Origin: Holothuria scabra | Taxonomy: Eukaryota; Echinodermata; Holothuroidea; Aspidochirotida; Holothuriidae | Assembly (NCBI GenBank): GCA_037179385.1 | Contig: CM074193.1 | Location: forward strand, 1,803,931-1,867,930 | Reading direction: 5' to 3' | Length of the DNA: 64,000 nt | In this document: piece by piece, positions 50,701 through 57,252 of the stretch | Numbering within the stretch: position 1 is the stretch's first letter | Layout: each line of letters begins with the position of its first letter | The notes under the pieces: model-generated | What the model saw: only the letters and a program-made list of their open reading frames with translations | Told to the model about the DNA's origin: nothing | Databases searched by the model: none | Program-made: the position numbers and the translations under genes

Positions 50701-53700
50701 ATCCACTCTATACTCGTTAAGAGTATTGAGATTCTTTTAGCAGAGAATAGATGTAGGTAAAACTTTCATTATTTTTTGAAAAAGTATACTGCCCTAGTGA
50801 TAAAGGGAATTTCGATGTTTTTAAATCCGAGATCCATATATTTCGAGTGATCGAACTTTTAAAGTGGAAATGTTTGTGGAGCAGATCACTGTAAAGTTCG
50901 TGTGTTAATACGGTCTTATCTAAGGAATAGGGGAGACTAGGGTCAGTTGAGATGTTTTTACAGTTTGGCCATTTTATCTTAATTTAAATGAGCAATCCAA
51001 AAATAATGTGTTGCTTTGTAAAGTACATTAATTTATCTACCTTATGTTATAGTATATGGTTACATTACATCAATGTAAAAAAGAAAATTGAGCTATCTTA
51101 GTCCACATAAAAATTCTCGGGGTTAGGAACACGTGCTTTTCAAAATAACAATGAAGACGTCCCCTCTTCTGTAATTGTAACTTTTAACTGAAATTTAACT
51201 GAAGTTCACATTGGCTTTATTCATTTGTTTTTAATGTAAAGTTTTTGATTTGAAAAAAATAACCTTTTGCGCCTACGTCAAGATTAAGAGATATGGCCTT
51301 GGTTTATGGCGATGAAATTAATGTAAACTATTCTGTTAAATTAACTTCAAGAAAAATGATCAGCGAGCTCAAGTTGGTCCCATCGTTTCCATTCATTCTT
51401 CCGCAGTATGCAAACAATAGTCAGTGTGTATTCTGGGACTTTACTGCGGCAGGCGGAAGAGGAGATTGGTCAACTGAAGGATGCTCTGTGAATTCTTCGG
51501 AATCTGGTGTCACAATCTGTCATTGTACACATTTAACAAACTTTGCGTTATTATTGGTGAGGCTTAATTCACTCTTCACAAGTACTCTGAAGTAACTACT
51601 TTTAAAAGATAAGTTTCGTTAGTTAATGGTCTGATATAATTTCACTTTATTGGGAAGAATATGCATTGAAAGATGAATTGTTAAGTTCTAGTGGTATAAT
51701 GATATTTTTTGTTTAACTAATACATGTTTGAAAACTTAAGATTTGCCATCAATATCAATATAGCCTATTACATATCACAGACCCGGAACAAACATACTTT
51801 ATTAATCTAACTACTTACGTGGTTGAAAATTCATGGTATTTTGGCTATAAATTGAGCAAACGATAAAGATGAGGTTTCGCACAGACTAGAGGACTGCCCA
51901 TATATCTTTTTATATCCAATGTTATTCTAAACTTCCGCTTCATTTATAATACTGCTCTTAAAACACAAACAACGTGCAAAATTTATTTAATGTTTCACAA
52001 TAAAGTGTGGACTCGTTTTCCTTTCGCAGGATATTTATGGTAATGTGGACGAAATATCTGAAAATCATCAACGAATACTGACGTACATTTCCCTTGGAGG
52101 GGTGGGGCTGTCGTTTTTTTGTCTAGTGTTGTCACTAGTTTCGTATTCATGTGCAGGGTAAGTTCTCAAGTGCTGACGTCAATTTGATGATCATCCGTGC
52201 ATATTTTTTTTTTAATTTTTGTACAGTTTGAGTGTCTGATGCTCGGCGTACAGATTCGCTCCCAAAAGAGTTTGAATATAATTTTCCGGTATGAATGACC
52301 TCTCCAAAACCTTTCAACAGAAAGAGTTTATTGGTTTGCTAAATGAAGGAATCCGTAACTAAACATGTGAATATACTGGAGGGCAGAGAAAGAGCCTCCA
52401 ACCAAGAAAGGAGGGGAATGGTTTGACATTCATGTCTTTTTATCGGCGTGAACTAGGAATGCATGAGAGAGAATTAAAGTTGCCTGTTGTAATTTTATCA
52501 TCTGCCCATATTAAAATGTAATGCTGTTGAGGATCCTTTGAACAGTTAAAGTATTTGCACTATGTTTTCTAACAAAATAACCCTATACTCTACCTGCATC
52601 TATAGGCAGTTTGATGTAAGCAGTTACAAACATGTAAAGGAATATTCCAGGTGCTTTCGACTTTGATTTTATAAGGGAGACAAATTTTCCCTCATCATTT
52701 TTCCAAACCCTGTGTCAATACCCTCTTCCTAACTCAAGAGATCTCACTTTAAAGATTGGTTCTTTTAATTTGTTTAAAGTACCTCTACTTTTCAACAAAG
52801 CCGTAGGAAGGTGTGTAATGTTGCACATTGCTTTTGGTTTTCTTAATAATTGAAATCCCGCTTGTCCTTGAAATTTGGTGCTGTTTTGAATGTTTAAATA
52901 TCAGTTCATAAAGATCTAGCGTTACCCTACACCATATGTGGGGTATATGGCAAACAATATGGTTAATTATTCCCAGAAGTAGCATCAAAATTATGATTAA
53001 ATTGAATGCGACGTCAAATTAATGTGCCGCTATGACATAACAGGATTACCAGAATGCTTTAAATCTCAAGAGAAAATGGATTAATTTTAAAATTATTTTC
53101 GTCCAAATGCGATATGCTACCGAGATGCAGTGTTCACCTCCTGAAAGAAATTGTTCCGGATACTTTGAAGTCAATGTATTTTGTCTCGTGAGATGCCTAT
53201 AACAGCAATTTAACTGTTTAAATGCTATTTTTGGATTGCATTCGATATGTGAGGTAGTATCGATTGTTGATTTGAACGTGAAGAAGCGTCCTTTGGGCTA
53301 ATGATAATGTTATGTCATAAAAATTTAAAGAAACCTTGTTTATTAGGCATCCGAAGATTGTTTGATCGGTACCTTTTGAAGAGTGAACTTGAAATTGCGA
53401 TAGGGCTTATTACCACATAATTTAAAAACTGTTATCATATTCCTATCCTTCATCATTACTCAGTCTGCTCATAACTACCCGTTGACCTACTGCATCTTCA
53501 AGTGGTTACGCCATCAGACTTGCAGTCGGAAGATCGGAAGTTCGAGTCCTGGCCGGGTCATACCGAAGACTTTAAAAATGGAACCTTCTGCCAATGTGCT
53601 TGGTGCTCATCATAATCATTGGAGCTAAAGAGTCATAACTGGAAAAAAGAACGTAGCCTGCTTGACTTAAACCAATTGGTTAGAAAATGGGCCTTAAAAG

Positions 53701-56700
53701 TCTATCTCACCTAATCATAACTACCGGTTAAAGATAATCTCTTATTCAGATGATTGACAACCTGTGTTTATATCTTCGAAACCGTAAAACCACAAGAAGT
53801 AAAGTATCGTTTTAGTTTATTACTGTACTTACATCTGTACTTTATTTTCCCACAGGAGGTTGCGTTCAGACAAACGAGTTAAAGTCTTACTTAATCTAAT
53901 GGTAGCCCTTATGATAATGAATATGGCATTCCTTTTCGATTCCATGGTCTCAGCGTTTGCTTTCGACTCCAAGTATCTATGTTTTGGTGCTGCCATATTA
54001 ATGCACTATTCTCTTCTTTGCGTGATGACGTGGATGGCCGTTGAGGCATTTACAATGTACCTTGCACTTGTAAGGGTCTTCGACTCGAAGCAACGTCATT
54101 TTATCTTGAAAGTATTTTTCCTTGGATGGGGTGAGTCTGTTTTGTGTTTCATTGGAAATTTGTTTCTGAATTAGCAATTATAATTGATCATAACAATTGG
54201 GGTCACAAGAACTAATTGAAAATTTACCTGAAGAAGTAAGCTTTTCAAAATGGCACTCAAAATAATTAAAAGCTAATGTAAAAACATAGCATTATTGGAT
54301 ACAACCTGTTCTTATTCTACAGGTTTACCTGCCGTTATAATTGGAGCTTCGGTTGGAGTTGACAGAGAAAGTTATGGATATTTCAATAACTTGTAAGTAT
54401 TTTATGACCTCTGATGAATTTTCCCTTTTGCTCGGATACGACAACTTATCACCAGCATTTATGTCTTCTTTACGCATAATTATGTATTTTTGTTGTGTAA
54501 CATTCTGATGTGTTTTTTGAGGGGACCATTTATAAGCTTCTTACATCTTTTTCGGTTTACTCTTAACCTGACATCAATGTAGCCTATTATAAACTAGACT
54601 AATGTATCTGTTTCGTACGTTAGTCATTATTTTTATTAATGGTATCTTACTAGTACACAGTGCTAAGTATCGGTTAAAAATAAAGTTTGAATAATTTAAT
54701 TGAACACGAACTAGCATACAATGTCTTGGACTGACAGATATTTAATTGATTCTGGAGATATACTTAAGCCCCGTGAAATCAAAACCGAAAGATTAAAACA
54801 TAAATGAGTGGAATTATGAATAATTGATTAAAAAAGGCATGTTCATGTAGTATTGTGACCCAGTGGTTTCCTTATGTACAATATAGACGTAAAGAAATTA
54901 TTTACGTAAAGTGGTAGTAATTAATCATATTGTTGCATTTAACAATATTTTCTCATTACAAATAATTAGCACACTATTTGTCATTTTTGGAACGATTTGA
55001 AAATCCCAAAGAAATGTAAAAAAAAAAAAAAACCTTGTATGTGTACTAATCTTCTGGAGCATTATACTTCTTAAAGGTCAAAATATCCGACTACTGGACA
55101 TGGTTGTTAAGTCGTGCCCAACCTCTTATTACATTGAGTCTGTGACAACAATGGTTTTACATTTTGTTTCATTTAAAATAGGTGCTATCTTAACCGGATA
55201 CCCTTCTTCATTACGTTTTTTGTTCCTGCTTGCATCGTTCTCATATGGAACTCAACAGTGTATGTACTAGTTTCACGACAAATGTGTCGCCTCAGGAAGC
55301 GACAGACTAAATTTTCTCAGACATTCTCTCTTTCCGACCAGTTGAGGGCGTCCTTTAGTCTCACGTTTCTTTTAGGCCTCACCTGGATATTTGGTTTCTT
55401 CTCATTTGGTAACTTAAATTTGGCGTTTACGTATATCTTTGCAATTACCAACGCTTTACAAGGATTTATAGTCTTCGTGTTCCATTGCGTCCTCAAGAAA
55501 GAAATACGAAGACAATGGCACGCCCTCTGTTGCCCATGCTTCCCTATGTTGAAGGATGGAGAGGACGGCACGGGAACTTATAGTAGATCAAGATCAGGTA
55601 TGTGCGACGTTCTTTAACGTTGTGTGCAATTACTCATTTGAATGAAACTTCGTTCGGTCACTTTCGCTTCTTTTTTTATTTTTTTGTTTTTTGTTATAGG
55701 TTCCATGTGAGTATTTGTGGCACATTTTAAACAGGTCATCGTAAAGTCTTTTGTTAAATTGTACCATGGAGTGTTTCACAAAAGAATCAATTTTAAAATA
55801 AATATTCAAACCTAAATGGTCTTAAATATTTTGAAGGCAGATTGGGTAAAGGTGTTTAGTCTTTGAAAAGTTATGCTCTTTTTATTCGTTAACTGATGAA
55901 TAGCAATAGGCTACAAGGTGTTCCGCCTGCATATTTCGTTAATGTAGGCCTATTATTCCCTTGTTTTGTTCGCAGGGACCAACGGATCAAACGGAATACG
56001 TCACAACACACTCTTATCAAATCGCCGACATTATGACCCAGGTATATATATATTTATTTGTCATCCACCTTTTGTTTTTCTTATTGAGAATATGAATGCC
56101 TATTCCTTCAAATTTATACAAGAATTAACTTGCAACAAAACTTACCACTAAAAAGGACTTATCTGCAGCAAGTTAACTTTTCAGTTTTCTCTCTATGTGC
56201 AGACAAAATATTCTATTAAGCCTTCTGTGTCAGTCTTTACATTGTTTGATCAAACTTGTTTTTGTGATATACAATAGGGACAAGAGATTTCGCTCTCCCT
56301 ATTTTATCTTAGTAAAATCTTACGTTGCGTAAATGAGGTTCTCCTTTCCTTTTCAGTGAATTTGCCAAGTGGGCGGTCTACCAGGTCAAGGAGTTGGTTT
56401 TGGCAACCCGACCACCGTAGGCGCAGTGTCGCAGAATCGACCACAACAGATATGACACGTCTATCAGCTGTGCCCTCTGAGATCGGTAGTACTATTCGTA
56501 TGGATGATGTAAAAAGCAGTCGAGGTGGAAGAAATAGTCACATAACAACATTTGATATGTGTAAGTCTTTTTATTTAAATAAATTAAGTTTCACCGAATG
56601 TGAAGCTTTAGAATTGTTAATAGACAATAAATTAACACAGTTCAAGACTGTTAGATTCCACTATGAAAATACTTCTATGATCTCACTAACCGACTAATCG

Positions 56701-57252
56701 CCGACTTCACTAGCTGTCCGAATTCGCCCATACATGGAAGGTCCAGACATATCTCTTTGTACGTTTCTGACAATATTATCATTCTTCGTTTTATTTTTTT
56801 TTAAATTCTTCTTTGCTCGCTTATTATAACAACTTGTGAAAAGGTATGCTTTGCAACCCGAATTATGATTTGATTTTCGATTTAAGGCTACATGCTGGTG
56901 ATGGCCCTAAGTGTCCAAAAATGGTGCATTCGGGGACATTAAGGTTATTCCCGCTCGTTATTTCCCATTTGTAATCCACCATTTCGCAAAAGATGGACTG
57001 GACATTTAAAACAGAAGAGGTATTGAAGATGGAGTAGAGTAAGGAGAGGGCGGGCATTACAATTGTGCCGTGGTACATATGAAACATATTTCAAGTAATA
57101 TTAATGTCAACTGCATACATGCTATGCACGAGTAAAAGTATATTTTATTCGAAACACGACGTTCTGAACATGAATAACTAAACAGTTCAATTTAATAAAT
57201 TTTAAATATGAAAAAAATGTATTCTTTTCTTCCATTTCTTTTTATTTCAGAA
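26564..57252 (+). CDS. adhesion GPCR: LRR - LU(three-finger) - mucin - HormR - GAIN/GPS - 7TM
   Basis: A cell-surface receptor of the adhesion GPCR class built from 22 inferred exons: 26564-26751, 27228-27299, 28302-28376, 28856-28933, 31118-31189, 32484-32653, 34755-34837, 35544-35736, 40373-41843, 43632-43735, 45329-45566, 46944-47115, 48496-48612, 50183-50368, 51407-51556, 52030-52157, 53856-54130, 54323-54392, 55182-55597, 55976-56041, 56357-56560, 57251-57252. All junctions are GT-AG and in phase; the sum is 4530 nt, 1509 residues plus stop. Domains by residue: signal peptide 1-22, LRRs 40-161, LRRCT 162-218, LU 219-306, Thr-rich stalk 315-750, HormR 754-835, GAIN 836-1123 with GPS near 1078-1122, 7TM 1130-1390, tail to 1509. 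The 7TM sequence resembles ADGRG-type receptors most. Ligand and G protein cannot be told from sequence. Whether the LRR-LU part and the rest form one transcript rests on frame and the lack of a signal peptide at the mucin exon. Confidence 0.85.
27228..27299 (+). CDS. GPCR exon 2: LRR unit
   Basis: This exon is exactly 72 nt (24 residues), phase 2 in and out, as is typical of one-LRR-per-exon genes. It encodes QITGSRVENFSREVLLSFPM and LRE(I/M). Acceptor TTTTTCAG, donor GTGAGT. Confidence 0.78.
28302..28376 (+). CDS. GPCR exon 3: LRR unit
   Basis: This 75-nt exon, phase 2 in and out, encodes ALSDNEISSEFFPVGVFKDV and QIERL. The L-x-x-N-x-I core (LSDNEI) is an LRR signature. Acceptor TTTTACAG, donor GTAAGT. 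Confidence 0.8.
28856..28933 (+). CDS. GPCR exon 4: LRR unit
   Basis: This 78-nt exon, phase 2 in and out, encodes SITQNNIEYNNHFAKVINDL and ESLYSL; ITQNNI is the LRR core. Acceptor CTTCTAG, donor GTAAGT. Confidence 0.8.
29572..30215 (-). mobile_element. 3' fragment of a second CR1-like LINE, in GPCR intron 4
   Basis: Read on the minus strand, 30190-29680 encodes pieces of a non-LTR reverse transcriptase C-terminus: QRRATKLIPLLKGFSYQRRL, LNLPTVK, RLRGDMIEVFKIVHD and VVDFWNSFPAEVVEAKSV. In-frame stops break it. At the low-coordinate end TATGATATGATATGATAC gives a short tandem tail (inverted), as at a LINE 3' end. It differs in sequence from the LINE at 25005-26142. Confidence 0.78.
30232..30362 (-). 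mobile_element. SINE fragment, minus strand
   Basis: The inverse of the 3' part of the SINE family: GAGTTTTACGGCCAAGTTTC, CCGTTGTGGCTCATTGGTTT and CTCCATTGCTTATGATGAGC match, inverted, the words seen at 53590-53700 and 62040-62165. Confidence 0.65.
31118..31189 (+). CDS. GPCR exon 5: LRR unit
   Basis: This 72-nt exon, phase 2 in and out, encodes NLDGNPIRNFDPAAIETFDR and INMT. LDGNPI is a textbook LRR core. Acceptor TTCACAG, donor GTAAGT. The preceding intron carries a LINE fragment and a SINE. Confidence 0.82.
31676..31890. repeat. fold-back element in GPCR intron 5
   Basis: TACAACAATCGCCACCAAAA near 31681 is inverted at TTTTGGCGGCGATTGTA near 31871. Nearer the centre CCTTTCCCCCGTTTCAATGT is inverted as ACATTGAAGTGTGGGGAAAT. 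The two arms are about 95 bp each and almost touch. Confidence 0.6.
32135..32312. mobile_element. MITE family C, partial copy
   Basis: It shares GAGAGTGTTTTGATTA, GATTGTGTCTGGATGAGGAT and GGAGAACTG-type text with 10714-11018, ending GGGGCAAGAGGATTAGACCT. The left terminal repeat is lost. Confidence 0.55.
32484..32653 (+). CDS. GPCR exon 6: LRR C-terminal cap (LRRCT)
   Basis: It encodes NIVCDCDLSWFRNYL followed by KCES and later FCSA. CDCDLSWF with two further cysteines is the LRRCT pattern. Phase 2 in, phase 1 out, so it ends the LRR block at a phase-1 intron. Acceptor TTCTAAAG, donor GTAAGT. Confidence 0.87.
33017..33738. mobile_element. MITE family G in GPCR intron 6
   Basis: The left end CAAGACAGGGAGGTGTAACT plus AGATGGAGATCCATCGAA is inverted at the right as TTCGATGGATCTCCATCT plus AATCACACCTCCCTGGACAA. 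The element is about 720 bp and has no convincing frame. Confidence 0.68.
34755..34837 (+). CDS. GPCR exon 7: LU domain, first half
   Basis: This exon encodes LECRVCNRASSNEECNAMGT and ETCSTTQ. LxCxxC opens the Ly6/uPAR three-finger fold, with further cysteines in the expected order. Phase 1 in, phase 0 out. Acceptor TTTGCAG, donor GTGAGG. Confidence 0.85.
35544..35736 (+). CDS. GPCR exon 8: LU domain, second half
   Basis: This exon completes the three-finger domain: a cysteine early on, GCAGPSLC in the middle, and the family's signature end YCCRGELCNDF (CC-x4-CN). Together with exon 7 the domain has about 87 residues and twelve cysteines by my count, above the usual ten. Extracellular three-finger domains bind proteins in uPAR, CD59 and activin-type receptors; the partner here is unknown. 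Phase 0 in, phase 1 out. Acceptor TTGTACAG, donor GTAAGG. Confidence 0.88.
35936..36196. mobile_element. MITE family D, copy 2, in GPCR intron 8
   Basis: It begins TATAGACGAATCCGG and ends GATCGGATTCGTCTAT; the ends are inverted. About 260 bp, longer than the copy at 26228-26392. Confidence 0.65.
36636..37205. mobile_element. MITE family J with long inverted arms, GPCR intron 8
   Basis: The left arm, TAAAGTGTACCTAAAGTCAA to ATTGCGCAATAATTTGTGAT, is inverted as GTCACAAATTATTGCGCAAT to TTTGACTTGAGGTACACTTT. Arms are about 170-190 bp with a centre of about 200 bp. Copies: 45781-46328 (both arms) and 43775-43930 (left arm only). Confidence 0.72.
38640..38800 (+). repeat. SINE scraps
   Basis: GGCCGGTCTGACTTAAACCA plus AATGGTTAGAAAAATTGG resembles the SINE 3' part, and TCAGGTTCAAATCACAGACC resembles its box-B part, but they lie in reversed order, so two broken copies are likely. 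Confidence 0.4.
39040..39500 (-). repeat. interspersed repeat family H, inverted copy
   Basis: Inverted, this reads CCCTTTTCCTAACTCAAGAT and CCCATAATGTATTGAATT-like blocks that line up with 23335-23890 and 52635-53160. Confidence 0.5.
40373..41843 (+). CDS. GPCR exon 9: Thr/Pro-rich mucin stalk and start of HormR
   Basis: A single 1471-nt exon, phase 1 in and 2 out. It opens ENYYPPNYPFRPTTPVPTTT and then runs over 400 residues of Thr with Pro, Met and Gln, a dense O-glycosylation target. At 41011-41310 lie ten in-register 30-bp units encoding TTMQPTTTTV or near variants. The end turns into the HormR domain: YDCPAVNQTGRYGDLSWPET, then DCPF. The open frame extends upstream to 40237, but TTTTTTCTAG at 40363-40372 is a good acceptor and matches the phase of exon 8. 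Valine-rich and Cys-rich frames on the other strand are shadows. Confidence 0.88.
41011..41310 (+). repeat. coding minisatellite, ten 30-bp units in the mucin stalk
   Basis: Ten units, ACAATGCAACCAACCACAAC plus AACAGTGACA, follow each other in steps of exactly 30 bp. Differences are few, mostly C/T at codon third positions, and GTG versus CTC or TTA at the eighth codon; the last unit has TTACAA. Near-identity suggests recent unequal crossing-over and a length polymorphism that keeps frame. Confidence 0.95.
43318..43470 (+). mobile_element. tRNA-derived SINE, with clear box-A-like region
   Basis: TTGACTGCATGGTCAAGTGG and TTAGAGCATCCAGCTTGCAG look like the 5' half of a tRNA (box A). The middle, with box B, seems deleted; it resumes at GGAAAACAGGCCAGTGATCC and ends TCGGAAACTGGGCCGCAAAA plus CTCCATCTAAC. 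Confidence 0.65.
43632..43735 (+). CDS. GPCR exon 10: end of HormR domain
   Basis: The codon split over the junction is TG|T (Cys). Then VLRDQFAQWMEPNLSSCASN continues the hormone-receptor domain: the pattern C-x-WP, CP, R-x-C, W-x-x-P, C is complete across exons 9 and 10. Phase 2 in, 1 out. Acceptor ACTTCAG, donor GTGAGA. Confidence 0.85.
43775..43930 (+). repeat. MITE family J, left-arm fragment
   Basis: ACCTCAAGTCTAAAATTGAA, GTTGAGATATTAACTGTTGA and TTTATTCATTTAAATCAAAA follow the left arm at 36636-36830. No right arm seen. Confidence 0.45.
45329..45566 (+). CDS. GPCR exon 11: GAIN subdomain A, helical
   Basis: It encodes about 79 residues rich in Glu, Val and Ala (ENIVKIADELAEVTDESDTL and on), consistent with the alpha-helical GAIN subdomain A. 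N-x-T/S sites occur (NET, NTS). Phase 1 in, 2 out. Acceptor TTTCTCAG, donor GTAAAT. Confidence 0.8.
45781..46328. mobile_element. MITE family J, copy 2, in GPCR intron 11
   Basis: Left TAAAGTGTACTTTAAGCGTA and right TTTAGACTTGGCGTACACTC are inverted, and GCAATAGTTTGTGACTTTCT and ATAATGCGCAATTTACCGTT occupy the inner arm positions. More diverged than 36636-37205. Confidence 0.62.
46630..46900. repeat. AGAGTGAA-type fold-back, just upstream of exon 12
   Basis: Left TTAATCAAAAGAGTGAACTT and right GAGTTTACTCTCTTGATTTT are inverted. It ends about 40 bp before the exon 12 acceptor and may supply part of its upstream intron sequence. Confidence 0.5.
46944..47115 (+). CDS. GPCR exon 12: GAIN domain
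   Basis: It encodes IIRVVESTIMSIEIQGNEYN and continues to GNIRFPGSDVEDDEEENE. The start is GAIN-like; the end is a strongly acidic loop. Phase 2 in, 0 out. Acceptor CTTTCAG, donor GTGAGA. Confidence 0.78.
47755..47907. mobile_element. MITE family B, full-length copy, GPCR intron 12
   Basis: TAGACCTATTTCCAAATAGC to GCTATTTGGAAATAGGTCTA: perfect 20-base inverted ends. The interior (GTGGGATATAGTTTTGGGTG, CACCAAAACTCTATCCCA) matches 5478-5631. Confidence 0.78.
48108..48308. mobile_element. MITE family E, longest copy, GPCR intron 12
   Basis: GGTGGCGTAGCCACGG at the left, and CATAATCCTGGCTACGTCCC at the right, with G/C homopolymers and CCCGACCTTGCAATGC inside, shared with 12568-12725. It ends about 190 bp before exon 13. 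Confidence 0.65.
48496..48612 (+). CDS. GPCR exon 13: GAIN domain
   Basis: This 117-nt exon, phase 0 both sides, continues the acidic loop (ERDDKAESSS) and then a beta-rich stretch TFIEIPKSVVSDSTRIQFIL and YKDTSLFQ, matching the family's IxIPxxxL and FxxYxxxxLF pattern. Confidence 0.83.
48635..49054. mobile_element. MITE family I, copy 2, GPCR intron 13
   Basis: CGCGGTCACACTACAACAAA to TTCGTTGTAGAGTGACAGCA. The centre has two GTGACGTCA-type words (CGTGACGTCAACACC and GGTATGACGTCACG), also found in 24055-24406. Confidence 0.65.
49590..49710 (+). repeat. SINE 3' fragment
   Basis: CTCGATCGACTCGAACCAAT plus TGGTTGGAAACTGGGCGG matches the SINE 3' part; a related scrap is at 47460-47510. Confidence 0.45.
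50183..50368 (+). CDS. GPCR exon 14: GAIN subdomain B
   Basis: This 186-nt exon, phase 0 both sides, encodes VISASIENRTVKNLDTPIVN and TFTHL. The S-x-I...NLxxPIxxTFxHL pattern is the late GAIN subdomain B, just ahead of the GPS. Acceptor TTCGGTAG, donor GTAATT. Confidence 0.85.
50400..50625 (+). mobile_element. SINE copy, GPCR intron 14
   Basis: ACATTTTGACTGCATGACAG, CTTCTACCATTGTGTTTGGT, AATAAGCAATGTAGTAGGAA and CCAGTGAGCCACAACTGG follow the family order. Its best match in the window is the copy at 3150-3370, since both share a GTCTTTC(A/T)ACATTTTGACTG-type 5' flank. Confidence 0.6.
51407..51556 (+). CDS. GPCR exon 15: GPS with autoproteolysis site
   Basis: It opens YANNSQCVFWDF after a very good acceptor TTCATTCTTCCGCAG. 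It has the GPS cysteines and tryptophans (CVFWDF, W, GC, CHCTHL) and the cleavage triad HL|T in CHCTHLTNFALLL. The residues after the cleavage point, TNFALLL, match the tethered-agonist pattern of active adhesion GPCRs. The open frame extends up to 51263, but only 51407 fits the phase-0 junction and usual spacing from TFTHL to CVFWDF. Confidence 0.92.
52030..52157 (+). CDS. GPCR exon 16: TM1
   Basis: It encodes DIYGN, the end of the tethered agonist, then HQRILTYISLGGVGLSFFCL and VLSLVSYS, which is TM1. Phase 0 in, 2 out. Acceptor TTTCGCAG, donor GTAAGT. Confidence 0.88.
52635..53160 (+). repeat. interspersed repeat family H, copy 3, GPCR intron 16
   Basis: CCTAACTCAAGAGATCTCAC, CGCTTGTCCTTGAAATTTGG, TTACCCTACACCATATGTGG and GAGATGCAGTGTTCACCTCC line up with 23335-23890. 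Confidence 0.6.
53475..53715 (+). mobile_element. best-preserved tRNA-derived SINE, GPCR intron 16
   Basis: A tRNA-like head has CTTCAAGTGGTTACGCCATC near box A, and GGAAGTTCGAGTCCTGGCCG, a good box B. The body follows with ACCGAAGACTTTAAAAATGG, GTGCTTGGTGCTCATCATAA, then GACTTAAACCAATTGGTTAG and GTCTATCTCACC at the end. It is the copy to use as a family reference. Confidence 0.72.
53856..54130 (+). CDS. GPCR exon 17: TM2, TM3 and start of TM4
   Basis: The first intracellular loop RLRSDKR is followed by TM2 (VKVLLNLMVALMIMNMAFLF), the TM3 cysteine (KYLCFGAAILMHY), CVMTWMAVEAFTMYLALVRV and the start of TM4 (FFLGWG). The spacing and the WMxxEAFxMYLALV segment are typical of ADGRG-type receptors. 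Phase 2 in, 1 out. Confidence 0.92.
54323..54392 (+). CDS. GPCR exon 18: TM4 and second extracellular loop
   Basis: It encodes LPAVIIGASVGVDRESYGYF and NN; the G-x-P start of TM4 is conserved. Phase 1 in, 2 out. Acceptor TTCTACAG, donor GTAAGT. Confidence 0.88.
55182..55597 (+). CDS. GPCR exon 19: TM5, TM6, TM7 and proximal tail
   Basis: LCYLN carries the cysteine that should pair with TM3. TM5 is FFITFFVPACIVLIWNSTVY, the third intracellular loop is basic (RLRKRQTK), TM6 is SLTFLLGLTWIFGFF and TM7 is FAITNALQGFIVFVFHC. The last two carry the family's most conserved motifs. A Cys pair (CCPC) follows TM7 and may be palmitoylated. Phase 2 in, 1 out. Confidence 0.95.
55976..56041 (+). CDS. GPCR exon 20: cytoplasmic tail
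   Basis: A 66-nt exon, phase 1 on both sides, encoding TNGSNGIRHNTLLSNRRHYD. Being 3n and symmetric, it could be skipped without loss of frame. The downstream donor GTATATATAT is AT-rich and weaker. Confidence 0.75.
56357..56560 (+). CDS. GPCR exon 21: cytoplasmic tail
   Basis: A Ser/Arg-rich tail: NLPSGRSTRSRSWFWQPDHR, then TTTDMTRLSAVPSEIGSTIR, ending HITTFDM. A GTAAGT donor at 56561 leaves phase 1. If the intron is retained, the frame runs on to a TAA at 56695-56697 (about 45 more residues). Confidence 0.78.
57251..57252 (+). CDS. GPCR last exon: stop codon split by the intron
   Basis: With donor 56561 and the TTTATTTCAG acceptor ending at 57250, the last codon is T|AA, so the protein ends TTFDM. 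An alternative donor at 56556 (GTGTAAG) would instead give a tail of about 15 extra residues ending at TGA near 57292. Which is used cannot be told from sequence. Confidence 0.5.
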
